Below the pieces are notes generated by a model, which saw only the letters and a list, made by a program, of their open reading frames with translations, had not been told where the DNA came from and did not search any database. The position numbers and the translations under genes were made by a program. Shown piece by piece: positions 36,126 through 46,499 of a stretch of DNA of 64,000 nucleotides; the stretch's first letter is position 1; each line of letters opens with the position of its first letter. This DNA comes from Malaciobacter molluscorum LMG 25693 (lineage in GTDB: Bacteria; Campylobacterota; Campylobacteria; Campylobacterales; Arcobacteraceae), in contig NZ_CP032098.1 in the NCBI RefSeq assembly GCF_003544935.1, positions 2,480,001 to 2,544,000 of the forward strand. The letters run 5' to 3'.

Positions 36126-36164
36126 ATAGTTTCTTAATAAAGATTATCATTATTAAGAAACTAT
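36126..36164 (-). promoter_or_regulatory. Hairpin after lrgB that contains a Fur-box-like site
   Basis: A perfect 15-bp inverted repeat (ATAGTTTCTTAATAA / TTATTAAGAAACTAT, nine-base loop) followed on the minus strand by TTAACTTTTTTTT, as an intrinsic terminator would be. Bases 36154-36136 on the minus strand read AATAATGATAATCTTTATT, matching 16 of 19 positions of the Fur box GATAATGATAATCATTATC. The element lies between lrgB and the TonB receptor start and may serve both roles. Confidence 0.6.
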
Positions 36165-36184
36165 TTATAATAAATTATAATTAT

Positions 36185-36898
36185 TTATTTAAAAAAAGAA
36201 ATCATAATAGGAAGAAATATTGCCGTAAAAATACCACTTAAACCCATTGCTAAAGCGGAGAAAGCAGCTGCTTTCTCCCCTATTTCTATTGCCCTTGCCG
36301 TTCCTATTCCATGAGATATTAAACCAAGAGCAAAACCTTTGGAAGTTTCATGTTTTATTTTTACAAGTTTAAAAATAATTGTTCCTAAAAGTGCACCTAT
36401 TATTCCTGTAATAATTACAAAACCAACAGCTAATGATGGTATTGCTCCTATTTGTTTAGAAGTTATAATTGCAATAGGAGCAGTAATAGATTTTGTTGTC
36501 ATAGATAAAATAGTTTGTAAATTTGCATCCAATGACCATAATAATACAACAGCTATCACTATTGAAAATACACCTGCAACTACCAAAGTTATAACAATTG
36601 GTATAAATAATGACTTTATATATTTTAAATTATTAAATAAAGGCAATGCTAATGCAACTGTCGCAGGGCCTAAAAAGAAATGAATTATTTTAACAGAATC
36701 AAAATACTCTTTATAAGAAGTGCCTGTAATTAAAATAGCACCCATAATTATTACATATGCAATTATTATTGGTTGTAATAATGTATTTTTATTAGTTTTT
36801 TCATATATAATAATTCCTATTTTAAATGATGCCATTGTTAAAATAAGCCATGTTAGAGGAGTAGTAGTTATATAATTCTGAAGTGCATCAAAGTTCAT
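36185..36898 (-). CDS. lrgB: LrgB/CidB-family membrane protein
   Basis: A 237-residue protein with about seven membrane helices. The family blocks are FFLGPATVALALPLFNN, SMTTKSITAPIAI and ALGLISHGIGTARAIEIGE (GtaRA motif). LrgAB proteins were described as holin-like modulators of autolysis; related proteins such as PlsY-unrelated YohK and plant PLGG1 transport glycolate or pyruvate. It overlaps lrgA by 11 bases. Transport of a small carboxylate would suit the neighbouring carboxylate-handling genes, but that is inference. Confidence 0.9.
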   Translation of the reverse strand: MNFDALQNYITTTPLTWLILTMASFKIGIIIYEKTNKNTLLQPIIIAYVIIMGAILITGTSYKEYFDSVKIIHFFLGPATVALALPLFNNLKYIKSLFIPIVITLVVAGVFSIVIAVVLLWSLDANLQTILSMTTKSITAPIAIITSKQIGAIPSLAVGFVIITGIIGALLGTIIFKLVKIKHETSKGFALGLISHGIGTARAIEIGEKAAAFSALAMGLSGIFTAIFLPIMISFFK

Positions 36899-37241
36899 TT
36901 TTAGCCTTTTTATCAGTTAAATAATCCATTAATTTCGCACTAAATATTAATGCAATAATTGTACCTAATAATAAAGAAATAAGAATAGCCCAAAACTCTT
37001 TTTTTAATATATCAACTTGAGTTATTATTCCCATAGCAGCAGGGATAAATAGCATTGGTAAATATCTTAAATGTATAAAAACCGCATTATCTAAACTTTT
37101 AAAACTACTTTTTCTTATCATCAAAAATATTAACAATAAAATCATTCCAATAACTGGTCCTGGAACAAGTAAAGAAAAAAGTTTTGATATACATTCTCCA
37201 ATAAATTGGAAAAATAGTAATACAATAATTCCTTTTAACAT
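36888..37241 (-). CDS. lrgA: LrgA/CidA-family membrane protein
   Basis: A 117-residue protein with four membrane helices. LFSLLVPGPVIGMILLLIFL matches the LrgA consensus (lpipGsviGmllLf), followed by LRYLPMLFIPAAMGII. It pairs with LrgB in the membrane. Its promoter faces a YheO-type regulator gene across a 110-base spacer with two direct repeats. The start is an ATG preceded by AAGGATG-like sequence. Confidence 0.9.
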   Translation of the reverse strand: MLKGIIVLLFFQFIGECISKLFSLLVPGPVIGMILLLIFLMIRKSSFKSLDNAVFIHLRYLPMLFIPAAMGIITQVDILKKEFWAILISLLLGTIIALIFSAKLMDYLTDKKAKNEL

Positions 37242-37276
37242 TTTACATCCTTAAAAAAAATAAAATTATAGAGTTT

Positions 37277-37320
37277 TATAGACTTTTTGTCAATTAGTTT
37301 ATATTATATAGACTTTTTGT
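37277..37320. promoter_or_regulatory. Direct repeats in the lrgA/regulator divergent promoter
   Basis: TATAGACTTTTTGT occurs at 37277-37290 and again at 37307-37320, 30 bases apart. The spacing of about three helical turns puts both on one face of the DNA. They are a candidate binding site for the adjacent YheO-type regulator. The 10-base core GACTTTTTGT occurs again at 39250-39259, upstream of the symporter gene. Confidence 0.5.
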
Positions 37321-37351
37321 ATTTTAAGCTTTTATTATTGTATGATTAAAT

Positions 37352-37960
37352 ATGAATAAAAAATTAATACCTTATATTACTATTTGTGATGCAATTGCAA
37401 AACTATTTTATCCAAATGTTGAAGTTGTTTTACACGATGTAAAAGAAGAAAGATTAGTACATATTTCAAATACTTTCTCCAAAAGAGAAATTGGAGATAA
37501 AATGATAAATGATGTTAAAGACTTCAAAACATTAACAACTGACATTATAGGACCATATGAAAAAATAAACTTTGATGGAAAAAAATTAAAAACTGTATCT
37601 TCTATTGTTAGAGATGAAAATAATGAAATAATAGGAATCATGTGTATTAACTTTGATATACAAATATTTGAGAATATTTTTGATTCTTTAAAATCATTTT
37701 TAAATATTGAAGATAAAAACAAATCTCCAAATCTACTATTTTCTCAAGATTGGAAAAGTCATACAAATAAATTAATAAAAGAGTTTTTAGAATTAAAAGA
37801 AAAAAAAATAGAAGAACTTAAAATAAAACAGAAAAAAGAGTTAATACTATTTTTAAATAATAAAGGAATTTTTTCAATAAGAAATGTAGTTTCATACTTA
37901 TGTAAAACATTAAGTATATCAAGAGCCACAATATATAAATGGTTAAAACAAGAGAATTAA
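37352..37960 (+). CDS. YheO/DauR-type transcriptional regulator (PAS + HTH)
   Basis: A 202-residue regulator. The N-terminal YheO-like PAS domain has KLFYPNVEVVLHDVKEERLVHISN and IIGIMCINFDIQIFENI. The C-terminal HTH_22-type DNA-binding domain reads IRNVVSYLCKTLSISRATIYKWLK. DauR-type proteins respond to amino acids or related metabolites. It is divergent from lrgAB and convergent with the dicarboxylate symporter. It may control either or both; shared repeat cores in both upstream regions support this weakly. Confidence 0.88.
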   Translation: MNKKLIPYITICDAIAKLFYPNVEVVLHDVKEERLVHISNTFSKREIGDKMINDVKDFKTLTTDIIGPYEKINFDGKKLKTVSSIVRDENNEIIGIMCINFDIQIFENIFDSLKSFLNIEDKNKSPNLLFSQDWKSHTNKLIKEFLELKEKKIEELKIKQKKELILFLNNKGIFSIRNVVSYLCKTLSISRATIYKWLKQEN

Positions 37961-37971
37961 TTCTCTTGTTT
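37946..37971. terminator. Bidirectional terminator, regulator/symporter
   Basis: A perfect palindrome AAACAAGAGAAT-TA-ATTCTCTTGTTT covering the two convergent stop codons. It can act as a terminator for both genes. Confidence 0.65.
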
Positions 37972-39196
37972 AACTATTATAAACTTTTTCATCTAATTCA
38001 TTCTCACTTTTTGCAACAAAAACTGAAACCATAGCATCACCTGTTACATTTACTGTAGTTCTTGCCATATCCAATATTCTATCAATTCCTGCAATAATCG
38101 CGACACCTTCTAAAGGTAAATTAACAGAAGTTAATACTAAAGTAAGCATAATCAATCCAGCACCAGGAACTCCCGCTGTTCCAATTGATGCAAGTGTTGA
38201 AGTTAAAACTATTGTTAGCATATTAGAAAATGTTAAATCAACACCAAATGCTTGTGCAACAAACATTGCACATACACCTTGATAAATTGCAGTTCCATCC
38301 ATATTAATTGTTGCACCTAAAGGTAAAACAAAACTTGAAATTGATTTTGAAGCTCCTAAATTATTTACAACATTTGATGTTGTAACAGGAAGAGTCCCTG
38401 AACTACTTGTTGTAGTAAAAGCAATCATTTGAGCAGGAATAATACCTTTAAAGAATTTAATCATACTCAATTTAGAAATAAATTTAATTGATAATCCATA
38501 TGTAAATATCATATGTAAAAGTGAAGCAATATAAACACATAAAATCACTTTTAATAGACTATATAAAACATCTATCCCATATGATGCACTAACCCAAGCC
38601 ATTAAACCAAAAATACCAATCGGTGCAAAAGATATTACAATATCAGTCATTTTGAACATTACTTCAGAAAATGAACTAAAAAAATCTTTTAATGGTTTTG
38701 ATTTATCTTTAGCAAGATTTATTGATAAGCCTAAAATAATTGCAAAAAAGATAATTTGTAAAATATTACCTTGAGCTAAACTACTAATAGGATTAGTTGT
38801 AATTATATTTAATAAAGTATCAATTAACGATGGCGCTGTTTTTGCAATAACAGTCTCTTCATTTGTTAACTCTATTCCTACCCCTGGTTGAAAAATATAC
38901 CCAAAAGCTAATCCAATTGTTATAGCAACTGCAGTTGTTGCTAAATAAATGAAAAAAGTTTTTAAACCTACTCTTTTCATTTTTGATAGATCATCCATAG
39001 ATGTAATCCCACTTACTAATGTCACAAAAATAAGAGGCACAATTAACATCTTAATTAGATTTAAAAATAGTGTTCCTAAAGGTTTTAGGTAAATTGCAAA
39101 ATCTTTAAAGATAAGTCCTGTAATTAAACCAAGAACTAATCCTAAAAATATCTTTTGCCATAAAGGCACTTTTTTATATAAAGCCCACATTCTCAC
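37970..39196 (-). CDS. Dicarboxylate/amino acid:cation symporter (GltP/DctA family)
   Basis: A 408-residue DAACS transporter for acidic amino acids or C4-dicarboxylates coupled to Na+ or H+. Diagnostic blocks are FTTTSSSGTLPVTT (HP1 serine-rich loop, SSSGTLP), LPLGATINMDGTAIYQG (NMDGT motif) and GVPGAGLIML (HP2 GxPGAG). Length and about eight helices with two re-entrant loops are normal. It lies next to the two-component system, asparaginase, dcuA and aspA, so aspartate/glutamate uptake is a sensible role. The substrate is not determined. Confidence 0.92.
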   Translation of the reverse strand: MRMWALYKKVPLWQKIFLGLVLGLITGLIFKDFAIYLKPLGTLFLNLIKMLIVPLIFVTLVSGITSMDDLSKMKRVGLKTFFIYLATTAVAITIGLAFGYIFQPGVGIELTNEETVIAKTAPSLIDTLLNIITTNPISSLAQGNILQIIFFAIILGLSINLAKDKSKPLKDFFSSFSEVMFKMTDIVISFAPIGIFGLMAWVSASYGIDVLYSLLKVILCVYIASLLHMIFTYGLSIKFISKLSMIKFFKGIIPAQMIAFTTTSSSGTLPVTTSNVVNNLGASKSISSFVLPLGATINMDGTAIYQGVCAMFVAQAFGVDLTFSNMLTIVLTSTLASIGTAGVPGAGLIMLTLVLTSVNLPLEGVAIIAGIDRILDMARTTVNVTGDAMVSVFVAKSENELDEKVYNS

Positions 39197-39273
39197 TCCT
39201 TAAAATTTAGCTAATCTTTTATTCTAGAAAAACAAAATGATATAAAGTGGACTTTTTGTAAAAATTCAGAAAA

Positions 39274-39927
39274 TTATTCAATCTCTGATGCATCAATAGA
39301 ATAACCTAATCCTTTTACAATCTTAATAGATTTTTCAGGTATCTTTTTTCTTATTCTTTTTACTAAAGCCCTAATATTACCTAAAGATGTTGGTTCACCT
39401 TCCCATACATACTCTTCAATTTCATCAAAACTAAATACTCTATGTACATCTTTTGCCAGTAATTCTAGAAATAAAATCTCTTTTTTTGCAAGTTTTACTT
39501 CTTTCCCATCTTTTGTTAAACAATGTTTTGTATAATCAAAGACAAAATTATCACCTAAATTTAACACTTTTGTTTCATACTTACATAGTTTTTTTATTTT
39601 ATGTATTAACTCATACATAAAAAATGGTTTTTTCAAAAAATCGTCACATCCTATTTCATATGATGTTTGAATTTTATCTAGTTCATGATTAGAACTAATA
39701 ATTATTACAGGAATATCTTTATGATACAATCTAATTGATTCTAAAATAGAAATTCCATCCAAAGAAGGAACATTTATATCCAAAATAAAACATTGATAAC
39801 CATTTACTAATGCTTCTAGAGCATCTTCCCCATCATAAAATGTATCAACTTTATACCCCTCTTTTTCTAACGCACTAGAGATTAAATTACATAATCTTTC
39901 GTTATCTTCAAGCACTAATATCTTCAT
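39274..39927 (-). CDS. OmpR-family response regulator
   Basis: A 217-residue regulator. The receiver domain starts MKILVLEDNERLCNLIS (acidic pair ED) with phospho-acceptor Asp in FILDINVPSLDG near residue 51 and Lys in DDFLKKPF near 100. A winged-helix DNA-binding domain follows (FSFDEIEEYVWEG, LVKRIRKKIPEKSIKIVKGLGYSI). It overlaps the sensor kinase gene by 20 bases and is translated after it. The surrounding aspartate and fumarate genes are likely targets, by analogy with RacRS of Campylobacter, but orthology is not shown here. Confidence 0.93.
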   Translation of the reverse strand: MKILVLEDNERLCNLISSALEKEGYKVDTFYDGEDALEALVNGYQCFILDINVPSLDGISILESIRLYHKDIPVIIISSNHELDKIQTSYEIGCDDFLKKPFFMYELIHKIKKLCKYETKVLNLGDNFVFDYTKHCLTKDGKEVKLAKKEILFLELLAKDVHRVFSFDEIEEYVWEGEPTSLGNIRALVKRIRKKIPEKSIKIVKGLGYSIDASEIE

Positions 39928-42127
39928 GATTCAATTCCAATTTTATACTAAATTTTGCACCCATATCTGTATTTATAACACTTATAACTCCACCCATTTT
40001 ATCTTCAATAATAAGTTTTGCCATATACAAGCCAATCCCATGTCCTGATTCTTTTGTTGTATAATAAGGTTCAAATACATTATTTATATGCTCTTTTGAG
40101 ATTCCTCCACCATTATCTTCTATTTCAATTAATACATAATTATCTACATTTTTGATATTTATATTGATAACTCCTTTTTTTATGTTATTAGCTTTTTTAT
40201 TTTTTATTATCGCATCTTTTGCATTATTTACTACATTTAAAAGAGTTTGCATTAACTCATTTTTATATCCCAATATATTTAAATTACAATTTTTTGCAAC
40301 ATTTATATTTACTCTTATATAATTATATTTAATATTATGTCTTACAATTTCCATCATTCTAACTACAGATTCATATATATCAAATACTATTTTTTGATTA
40401 GATGGTCTTATAAAATCTTGAAAATCATTTATAGTTTCTGTCATATAACGAACTTGAAACATAATATCATTTACATATTGTGAATTTTCTTCATCTTCTT
40501 GTGTTCCATTTTTATAAATTTGTTCTTGTGCTATTGTTGCAATTTCTACTAATGGACTTTTCCATTGGTGTGCAATCGAAGAAAATATTTCACCAATTTC
40601 TGCTAATTTTGATTGTTGCACAATAAATTCTTGATGCTTCATTTTTTCTTTTAAAGCAGCTTTTTCTTTCGTAACATCAGTAAACACAGTAACTGTACCA
40701 CTAGTTTTAAAAATATTCTCTGTATATTCTGTTTGATTTATCATAAAAATATATTCTTCATCTTTATCAGATTTAAATATTATTTCATTTTTTCCTGCTA
40801 AATTTTTTATCATTTTTAATAAATTGTTTACATTATCATTTTCTATAAAATCTTTTAATTTTCTCCCCTTCTCATCCATTGTAAATAGTTCTAAGAACTC
40901 TTTAAATTTTAAATTCGAATCAACAATATATCCATTTTGATCTTGCCATAAAATTGGACTTTGAACAGAATTTAATAAAACTTTATCAAATTCCATTCTT
41001 TGTTTTAATTTTTTTGCATTTCTTATTCTATGGTATAAATTATTTAAAAGTCCTAATGTTAAAAATAGTAAAAAAGGAGAAAGAATAAATACAAAATCTA
41101 TGAATTTTCTATATTTATCAAAAAAAGATACAGGAGCATTTACATATACAAATTCTTTATGCAAAATTTCAGGAGATAAAAAAAACTCTTTTGCTTTTTT
41201 ATAATCAAATACATAACTGTAAGACAAATCTGTTTCAATAATAGGAGAAATTGAAGGATCTTTTAAAATTTTCATTATAACTTTTGCAGAATTTCTTCCT
41301 AATTGTTTAATATTTACTAATTTCCCACCAAATGCACCTGAATGAATAAATAAGTCATCAGTAATAAATACCGGTAATTTTACATTTTCAATAAAAGATG
41401 CTATTTCATAATTTTTATTTAATTTTCCCGTACTATCATTATAGAATCTAATAAAAAATATTGCTTCGTTTTTTCTAAATTTTGAAAATTTTTTCTTTAA
41501 ATCTTCAAAAGATATACTTCTTATATATTCAACTTTATATTTATTTCCTATTTCTTTAATTGCTTCTTTTATATAAGGTTCTGAATCATCGCCATTTGCA
41601 CTTTTATCATTTATTATATAAAGTTTTTTAATATCAGGCATAATTATTGGAATCATTTTTATAGTCTCCGGAATTGCCCTTCTTTCCATCATTCCTGAGA
41701 CTTTATTCTCTAAACCAAATTTTTTTACATATTCTCTTGAAAACTGTTCAAGTCCAATAAAATAAATTGGTTGTCCATTTGTACATAAATCTTTATAATA
41801 TTTTAAAACAAACTCATATGCAAAAGGATCAATAGCTACAACTAAATCATATTTATGTTTTGAAAGTTGAAGTAAATATAACTCTTTTAGTTTGTTATAA
41901 TATTTTTGGGAAGATATTCTTTTAGAATCCATATACAAAACATTACTATCAATATTTGTTTTATAAAATACCTCTTCCATACCCTTTATAATTTTATCAC
42001 TCCAATCAAAACCTTTATGATAAGAATTTATAATTAGTACATTTTTTACACCATTTGCATATAAGTTCATAGAAAAAAAAACAATAGTAAAAATAAGAAG
42101 AAACTTTTTAATAGATAATCTTTGCAT
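39908..42127 (-). CDS. Hybrid-type sensor histidine kinase with substrate-binding periplasmic domain
   Basis: A 739-residue membrane kinase. After a signal/anchor helix (about 7-24) comes a large periplasmic domain (about 28-325) of the ABC substrate-binding type (NVLIINSYHKGFDWSDKIIKG). A membrane helix follows (about 341-364), then a PAS domain (about 378-490). The HisKA box has the phospho-His in SIAHQWKSPLVE near residue 525. The HATPase domain has the N box NVVNNAKDAI, G1 EIEDNGGGIS and G2 GHGIGLYMAKLI. No receiver is attached, so phosphate passes to the overlapping response regulator. The periplasmic domain suggests sensing of a small solute. Confidence 0.92.
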   Translation of the reverse strand: MQRLSIKKFLLIFTIVFFSMNLYANGVKNVLIINSYHKGFDWSDKIIKGMEEVFYKTNIDSNVLYMDSKRISSQKYYNKLKELYLLQLSKHKYDLVVAIDPFAYEFVLKYYKDLCTNGQPIYFIGLEQFSREYVKKFGLENKVSGMMERRAIPETIKMIPIIMPDIKKLYIINDKSANGDDSEPYIKEAIKEIGNKYKVEYIRSISFEDLKKKFSKFRKNEAIFFIRFYNDSTGKLNKNYEIASFIENVKLPVFITDDLFIHSGAFGGKLVNIKQLGRNSAKVIMKILKDPSISPIIETDLSYSYVFDYKKAKEFFLSPEILHKEFVYVNAPVSFFDKYRKFIDFVFILSPFLLFLTLGLLNNLYHRIRNAKKLKQRMEFDKVLLNSVQSPILWQDQNGYIVDSNLKFKEFLELFTMDEKGRKLKDFIENDNVNNLLKMIKNLAGKNEIIFKSDKDEEYIFMINQTEYTENIFKTSGTVTVFTDVTKEKAALKEKMKHQEFIVQQSKLAEIGEIFSSIAHQWKSPLVEIATIAQEQIYKNGTQEDEENSQYVNDIMFQVRYMTETINDFQDFIRPSNQKIVFDIYESVVRMMEIVRHNIKYNYIRVNINVAKNCNLNILGYKNELMQTLLNVVNNAKDAIIKNKKANNIKKGVININIKNVDNYVLIEIEDNGGGISKEHINNVFEPYYTTKESGHGIGLYMAKLIIEDKMGGVISVINTDMGAKFSIKLELNHEDISA

Positions 42128-42196
42128 TATAAAAACCTTATAAATATTATAAATATGATTATAACATTTATAAGTTATTTTAGATTTAGAATAGAA

Positions 42197-42225
42197 GCAA
42201 AAAGAGATAAAATATCTCTTTTTGC
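42197..42225 (-). terminator. Terminator after asparaginase gene
   Basis: Perfect 13-bp inverted repeat GCAAAAAGAGATA / TATCTCTTTTTGC with a three-base loop, seven bases after the asparaginase stop. The T-rich strand continues TTCTATTC. Confidence 0.75.
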
Positions 42226-42232
42226 AAATATA

Positions 42233-43312
<1,080 letters not shown>

Positions 43313-43320
43313 TTATTATG

Positions 43321-43351
43321 AATTTTGTGCAAGATGAGCTTGCACAAAATT
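43321..43351 (-). terminator. Terminator or attenuator between dcuA and asparaginase gene
   Basis: Perfect 13-bp inverted repeat AATTTTGTGCAAG / CTTGCACAAAATT with a five-base loop, seven bases after the dcuA stop. The stem is long, but the tail is only weakly T-rich (CATAATAATC), so partial read-through is possible. Confidence 0.65.
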
Positions 43352-43358
43352 TGACTTA

Positions 43359-44660
43359 TTAGATAATTACACCTGCAAACATGAATCCAAAGATTACACT
43401 TAATGCAATTGCTATAACACCAGGTATCATAAATGGGTGATTAAATACAAGATTACCAATTCTTGTAGAACCTGTATCATCCATTTCTACTGCTGCTAAT
43501 AATGTAGGGTAAGTTGGTAATACAAATAATGCACTTACTGCTGCAAATGATGCAATTGCAGTTGTTGGATCAACTCCTAGTGCTAATGCTGCTGGCATTA
43601 ATGCTTTTGTTGTTGCACCTTGAGAATATAACAACATACTAGCAAAGAATAATGTTACAGCTAACATCCATGGATATTGATTTAATAAATCACTTGCAAA
43701 ACCTTTAATTTCATTGATATGTGCACCAACGAAAGTAGTTCCTAACCATGCAACACCAAGTACACAAATACAAGCACTCATACCTGATTTGAATGTTGAT
43801 GCACTAATAACTTTACTTGTATCAACTTTACAAAATAAAGATATAATAGTTGCACAAGCTAACATAAATACCATAATTGCTTCATTTCTTGGTAAAGAAG
43901 GGTCAACAATTACTCCAACTTTTTTACTAATTAATGTAGCATATGTTACAACTGAAAGAATAGTTACACAAAAAATTGCAACTGATAATTTTGCACCTTT
44001 TTTAATTTCAACTTTAGTCTCACCTCTTAGTTTAACAAGACCTTTAGATAATCTTTCTTGATAAACAGGATCATCTTTTAATTCTTTTCCCATAAAGTTA
44101 CTAAAGAATGCTGTAATCATACAAGCAACATAAGTAGTAGGAATAACAATCGCTAATAATTGAATATAACCAACACCTAGTGGTTCTAAAATTCCACTAA
44201 AGAAAACAACTGCTGCTGAAATAGGAGAAGCTGTTATGGCAATTTGTGATGCAACAACTGCAATACTTAAAGGTCTTGATGGTCTAATTCCTTGCTCTTT
44301 TGCAACTTCAGCGATAACTGGAAGTGTAGAATAAGCAGTGTGACCTGTACCTGCAAGTAAAGTCATAAAATATGTAACAGTTGGTGCTAAATATGTAATT
44401 TGTTTAGGATTTTTTCTTAAAATATCCTCTGCAATTTTAACCATATAATCTAAACCACCTGCAACTTGCATTGCTGCGATTGCTGCAATAACTGACATGA
44501 TAATCAAAATAACATCGATTGGAATACTTCCTGGTTCAAGTCCAAATCCTAGACATAAAACAAGAACACCAAGTCCACCCGCATAACCGATTCCAATACC
44601 ACCCATTCTTGCTCCTAAGAATATGGCGGCTAAAACTACTATTATTTCTAAAACTAACAT
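43359..44660 (-). CDS. dcuA: Anaerobic C4-dicarboxylate antiporter DcuA
   Basis: Exchanges aspartate or fumarate for succinate across the inner membrane. The 433-residue length matches DcuA. The blocks LEPGSIPIDVILIIMSVIAAIAAMQVAGGLDYMV, LLAGTGHTAYSTLPVIAEVAKE and ASQIAITASPISAAVV are typical of the family. AAGGAGGATGTT lies upstream of the ATG. It follows aspA by 42 bases, the common aspA-dcuA arrangement. Confidence 0.94.
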   Translation of the reverse strand: MLVLEIIVVLAAIFLGARMGGIGIGYAGGLGVLVLCLGFGLEPGSIPIDVILIIMSVIAAIAAMQVAGGLDYMVKIAEDILRKNPKQITYLAPTVTYFMTLLAGTGHTAYSTLPVIAEVAKEQGIRPSRPLSIAVVASQIAITASPISAAVVFFSGILEPLGVGYIQLLAIVIPTTYVACMITAFFSNFMGKELKDDPVYQERLSKGLVKLRGETKVEIKKGAKLSVAIFCVTILSVVTYATLISKKVGVIVDPSLPRNEAIMVFMLACATIISLFCKVDTSKVISASTFKSGMSACICVLGVAWLGTTFVGAHINEIKGFASDLLNQYPWMLAVTLFFASMLLYSQGATTKALMPAALALGVDPTTAIASFAAVSALFVLPTYPTLLAAVEMDDTGSTRIGNLVFNHPFMIPGVIAIALSVIFGFMFAGVII

Positions 44661-44702
44661 AACATCCTCCTTAAATTAATATGTTTTATTACGTTATCTA
44701 AC

Positions 44703-46103
44703 CTATTTTCTCTCTCTTGGTTTGATCATATTTTCTGGTTTAATAATATCGTCTAATTCTTCTTTAGTTAATAATTTTTTCTCTAATACGATGTCATAAA
44801 CTGATCTTCCTGAATCTAGTGCTTCTTTTGCAACATTTGTTGAGTTTTCATATCCAATATATGGATTTAAAGCTGTAACTAGACCAATACTATGTAATAC
44901 TAAATCTTTACATCTTTCTTCATTTGCAGTAATACCAACAACACATTTTTCAGCTAATGTTTCAAATGCATTTTTCATCATGTTGATTGAGTTGAATAAG
45001 TTGTAAGCAATTACTGGTTCAAATACGTTTAATTGTAATTGTCCACCTTCACTTGCCATAGTAATAGTAACATCTGTACCAATTACTTGGAATGCAACTT
45101 GGTTAACAACTTCAGGGATAACTGGATTAACTTTACCTGGCATAATTGATGAACCTGGTTGCATTGCTGGTAAATTAATTTCATTAAATCCTGTTCTTGG
45201 TCCTGAACTTAAAAGTCTTAAGTCATTACAAATTTTAGAAATTTTAGTTGCAACTCTTTTTAATACTCCAGAAATTTGTACATAAGCACCTGTATCTTGA
45301 GTAGCTTCAACTAAGTCTTTTGCAGTTACAAAAGGTCTTCCTGTTACTTCTTGTAATCTTAATTCTACTTCATGTGCATATGCTGGATGAGAGTTAATTC
45401 CTGTACCAATAGCAGTTGCACCTAAGTTCATTTCTCTTACTAATTGTTGTGCATCAACTAATCTTTGAATATCTTCTTCAATCATAGTAGCAAATGAATG
45501 AAACTCTTGTCCTAAAGTCATTGGAACTGCATCTTGTAATTGAGTTCTACCCATTTTTACAACATCTTTAAATTCATCCGCTTTATTAGAGAATGCTTTT
45601 CTTAAAATATTCATAGAATCAATTAATTCATAAATTTTTTCAAATAATGCAATTCTAAATGCAGTTGGATATGAATCATTTGTTGATTGTGATTTATTTA
45701 CATCATTATTTGGGTGTAAATATTGATATTCACCTTTTTCATGTCCTAAAATTTCAAGTGCTCTATTTGCAATAACTTCATTTGCATTCATGTTAATAGA
45801 AGTTCCTGCTCCACCTTGAATCATATCTACTACGAATTGATCATGTAATGAACCTGCAATAATTTCGTCACAAGCTGAACAAATTGCATTTTTTTTATTT
45901 TCTTCTAATGTTCCTAAATTATAATTAGCTAAAGCTGTTGCTTTTTTAACTTTTGCTAATGATTCAATAAATGTAGGAAATTGAGATAATAAAACACCTG
46001 TAATATGGAAATTTTCTTGTGCTCTTGCAGTTTGAACTCCATAATATACTTCGTTTGGTATTTCTTTGTCACCAATTAGGTCATGTTCCATTCTAGTTTT
46101 CAT
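44703..46103 (-). CDS. aspA: Aspartate ammonia-lyase AspA
   Basis: Converts aspartate to fumarate and ammonia. The 466-residue protein has the fumarase/aspartase signature GSSIMPGKVNPVIPE near residue 320 (SS loop), the TRMEHDLIGDKEIPNEVYYGVQT start, and the conserved TNDSYPTAFR and GRTQLQDAVPMTLGQE blocks. GAAGGA precedes the ATG. It is the first gene of aspA-dcuA-ansB. Fumarate produced here feeds the fumarate reductase encoded just upstream on the same strand. Confidence 0.95.
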   Translation of the reverse strand: MKTRMEHDLIGDKEIPNEVYYGVQTARAQENFHITGVLLSQFPTFIESLAKVKKATALANYNLGTLEENKKNAICSACDEIIAGSLHDQFVVDMIQGGAGTSINMNANEVIANRALEILGHEKGEYQYLHPNNDVNKSQSTNDSYPTAFRIALFEKIYELIDSMNILRKAFSNKADEFKDVVKMGRTQLQDAVPMTLGQEFHSFATMIEEDIQRLVDAQQLVREMNLGATAIGTGINSHPAYAHEVELRLQEVTGRPFVTAKDLVEATQDTGAYVQISGVLKRVATKISKICNDLRLLSSGPRTGFNEINLPAMQPGSSIMPGKVNPVIPEVVNQVAFQVIGTDVTITMASEGGQLQLNVFEPVIAYNLFNSINMMKNAFETLAEKCVVGITANEERCKDLVLHSIGLVTALNPYIGYENSTNVAKEALDSGRSVYDIVLEKKLLTKEELDDIIKPENMIKPRERK

Positions 46104-46327
46104 AATTAATCCTTCAAAAATATTTTATTTGTTTAAAACCAAAATCTTAAATATAATTTAAATAAAGATTTTAATTTTTTACTTAAAGAAATTCTATTCC
46201 TGTAAAGTGAACTAAAAGTTACTTTTTGAATAATTATTCACTTTTTCTAATTTTTTTTTGATTTTTTATAATATTTATTTGTATTACTTATGTATAATAT
46301 ATATAAGGTAAAATTTGAGCAATAAAA

Positions 46328-46357
46328 AAGCCCTAGAAGGATGTAAAACTAGGGCTT
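46328..46357 (-). terminator. Second hairpin, related to the frdB terminator
   Basis: Stem AAGCCCTAG / CTAGGGCTT with a 12-base loop. On the minus strand it is followed by TTTTTATTG, a good terminator tail. It has the same architecture as the hairpin at 46500-46534, and the following 30 bases resemble the frdB end. Confidence 0.7.
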
Positions 46358-46499
46358 CTTTGGTTGTTTTATACTTTTTTATAGTATTAGATTTTTAAAA
46401 GTTTAGTAATATATTTTGAAATAATGTTTGAATTTTTACCTTCCTACCAAAAAGAGTATCATTCAAAACCATTTACATTGCGCTTTTTTTTCTAATAAC

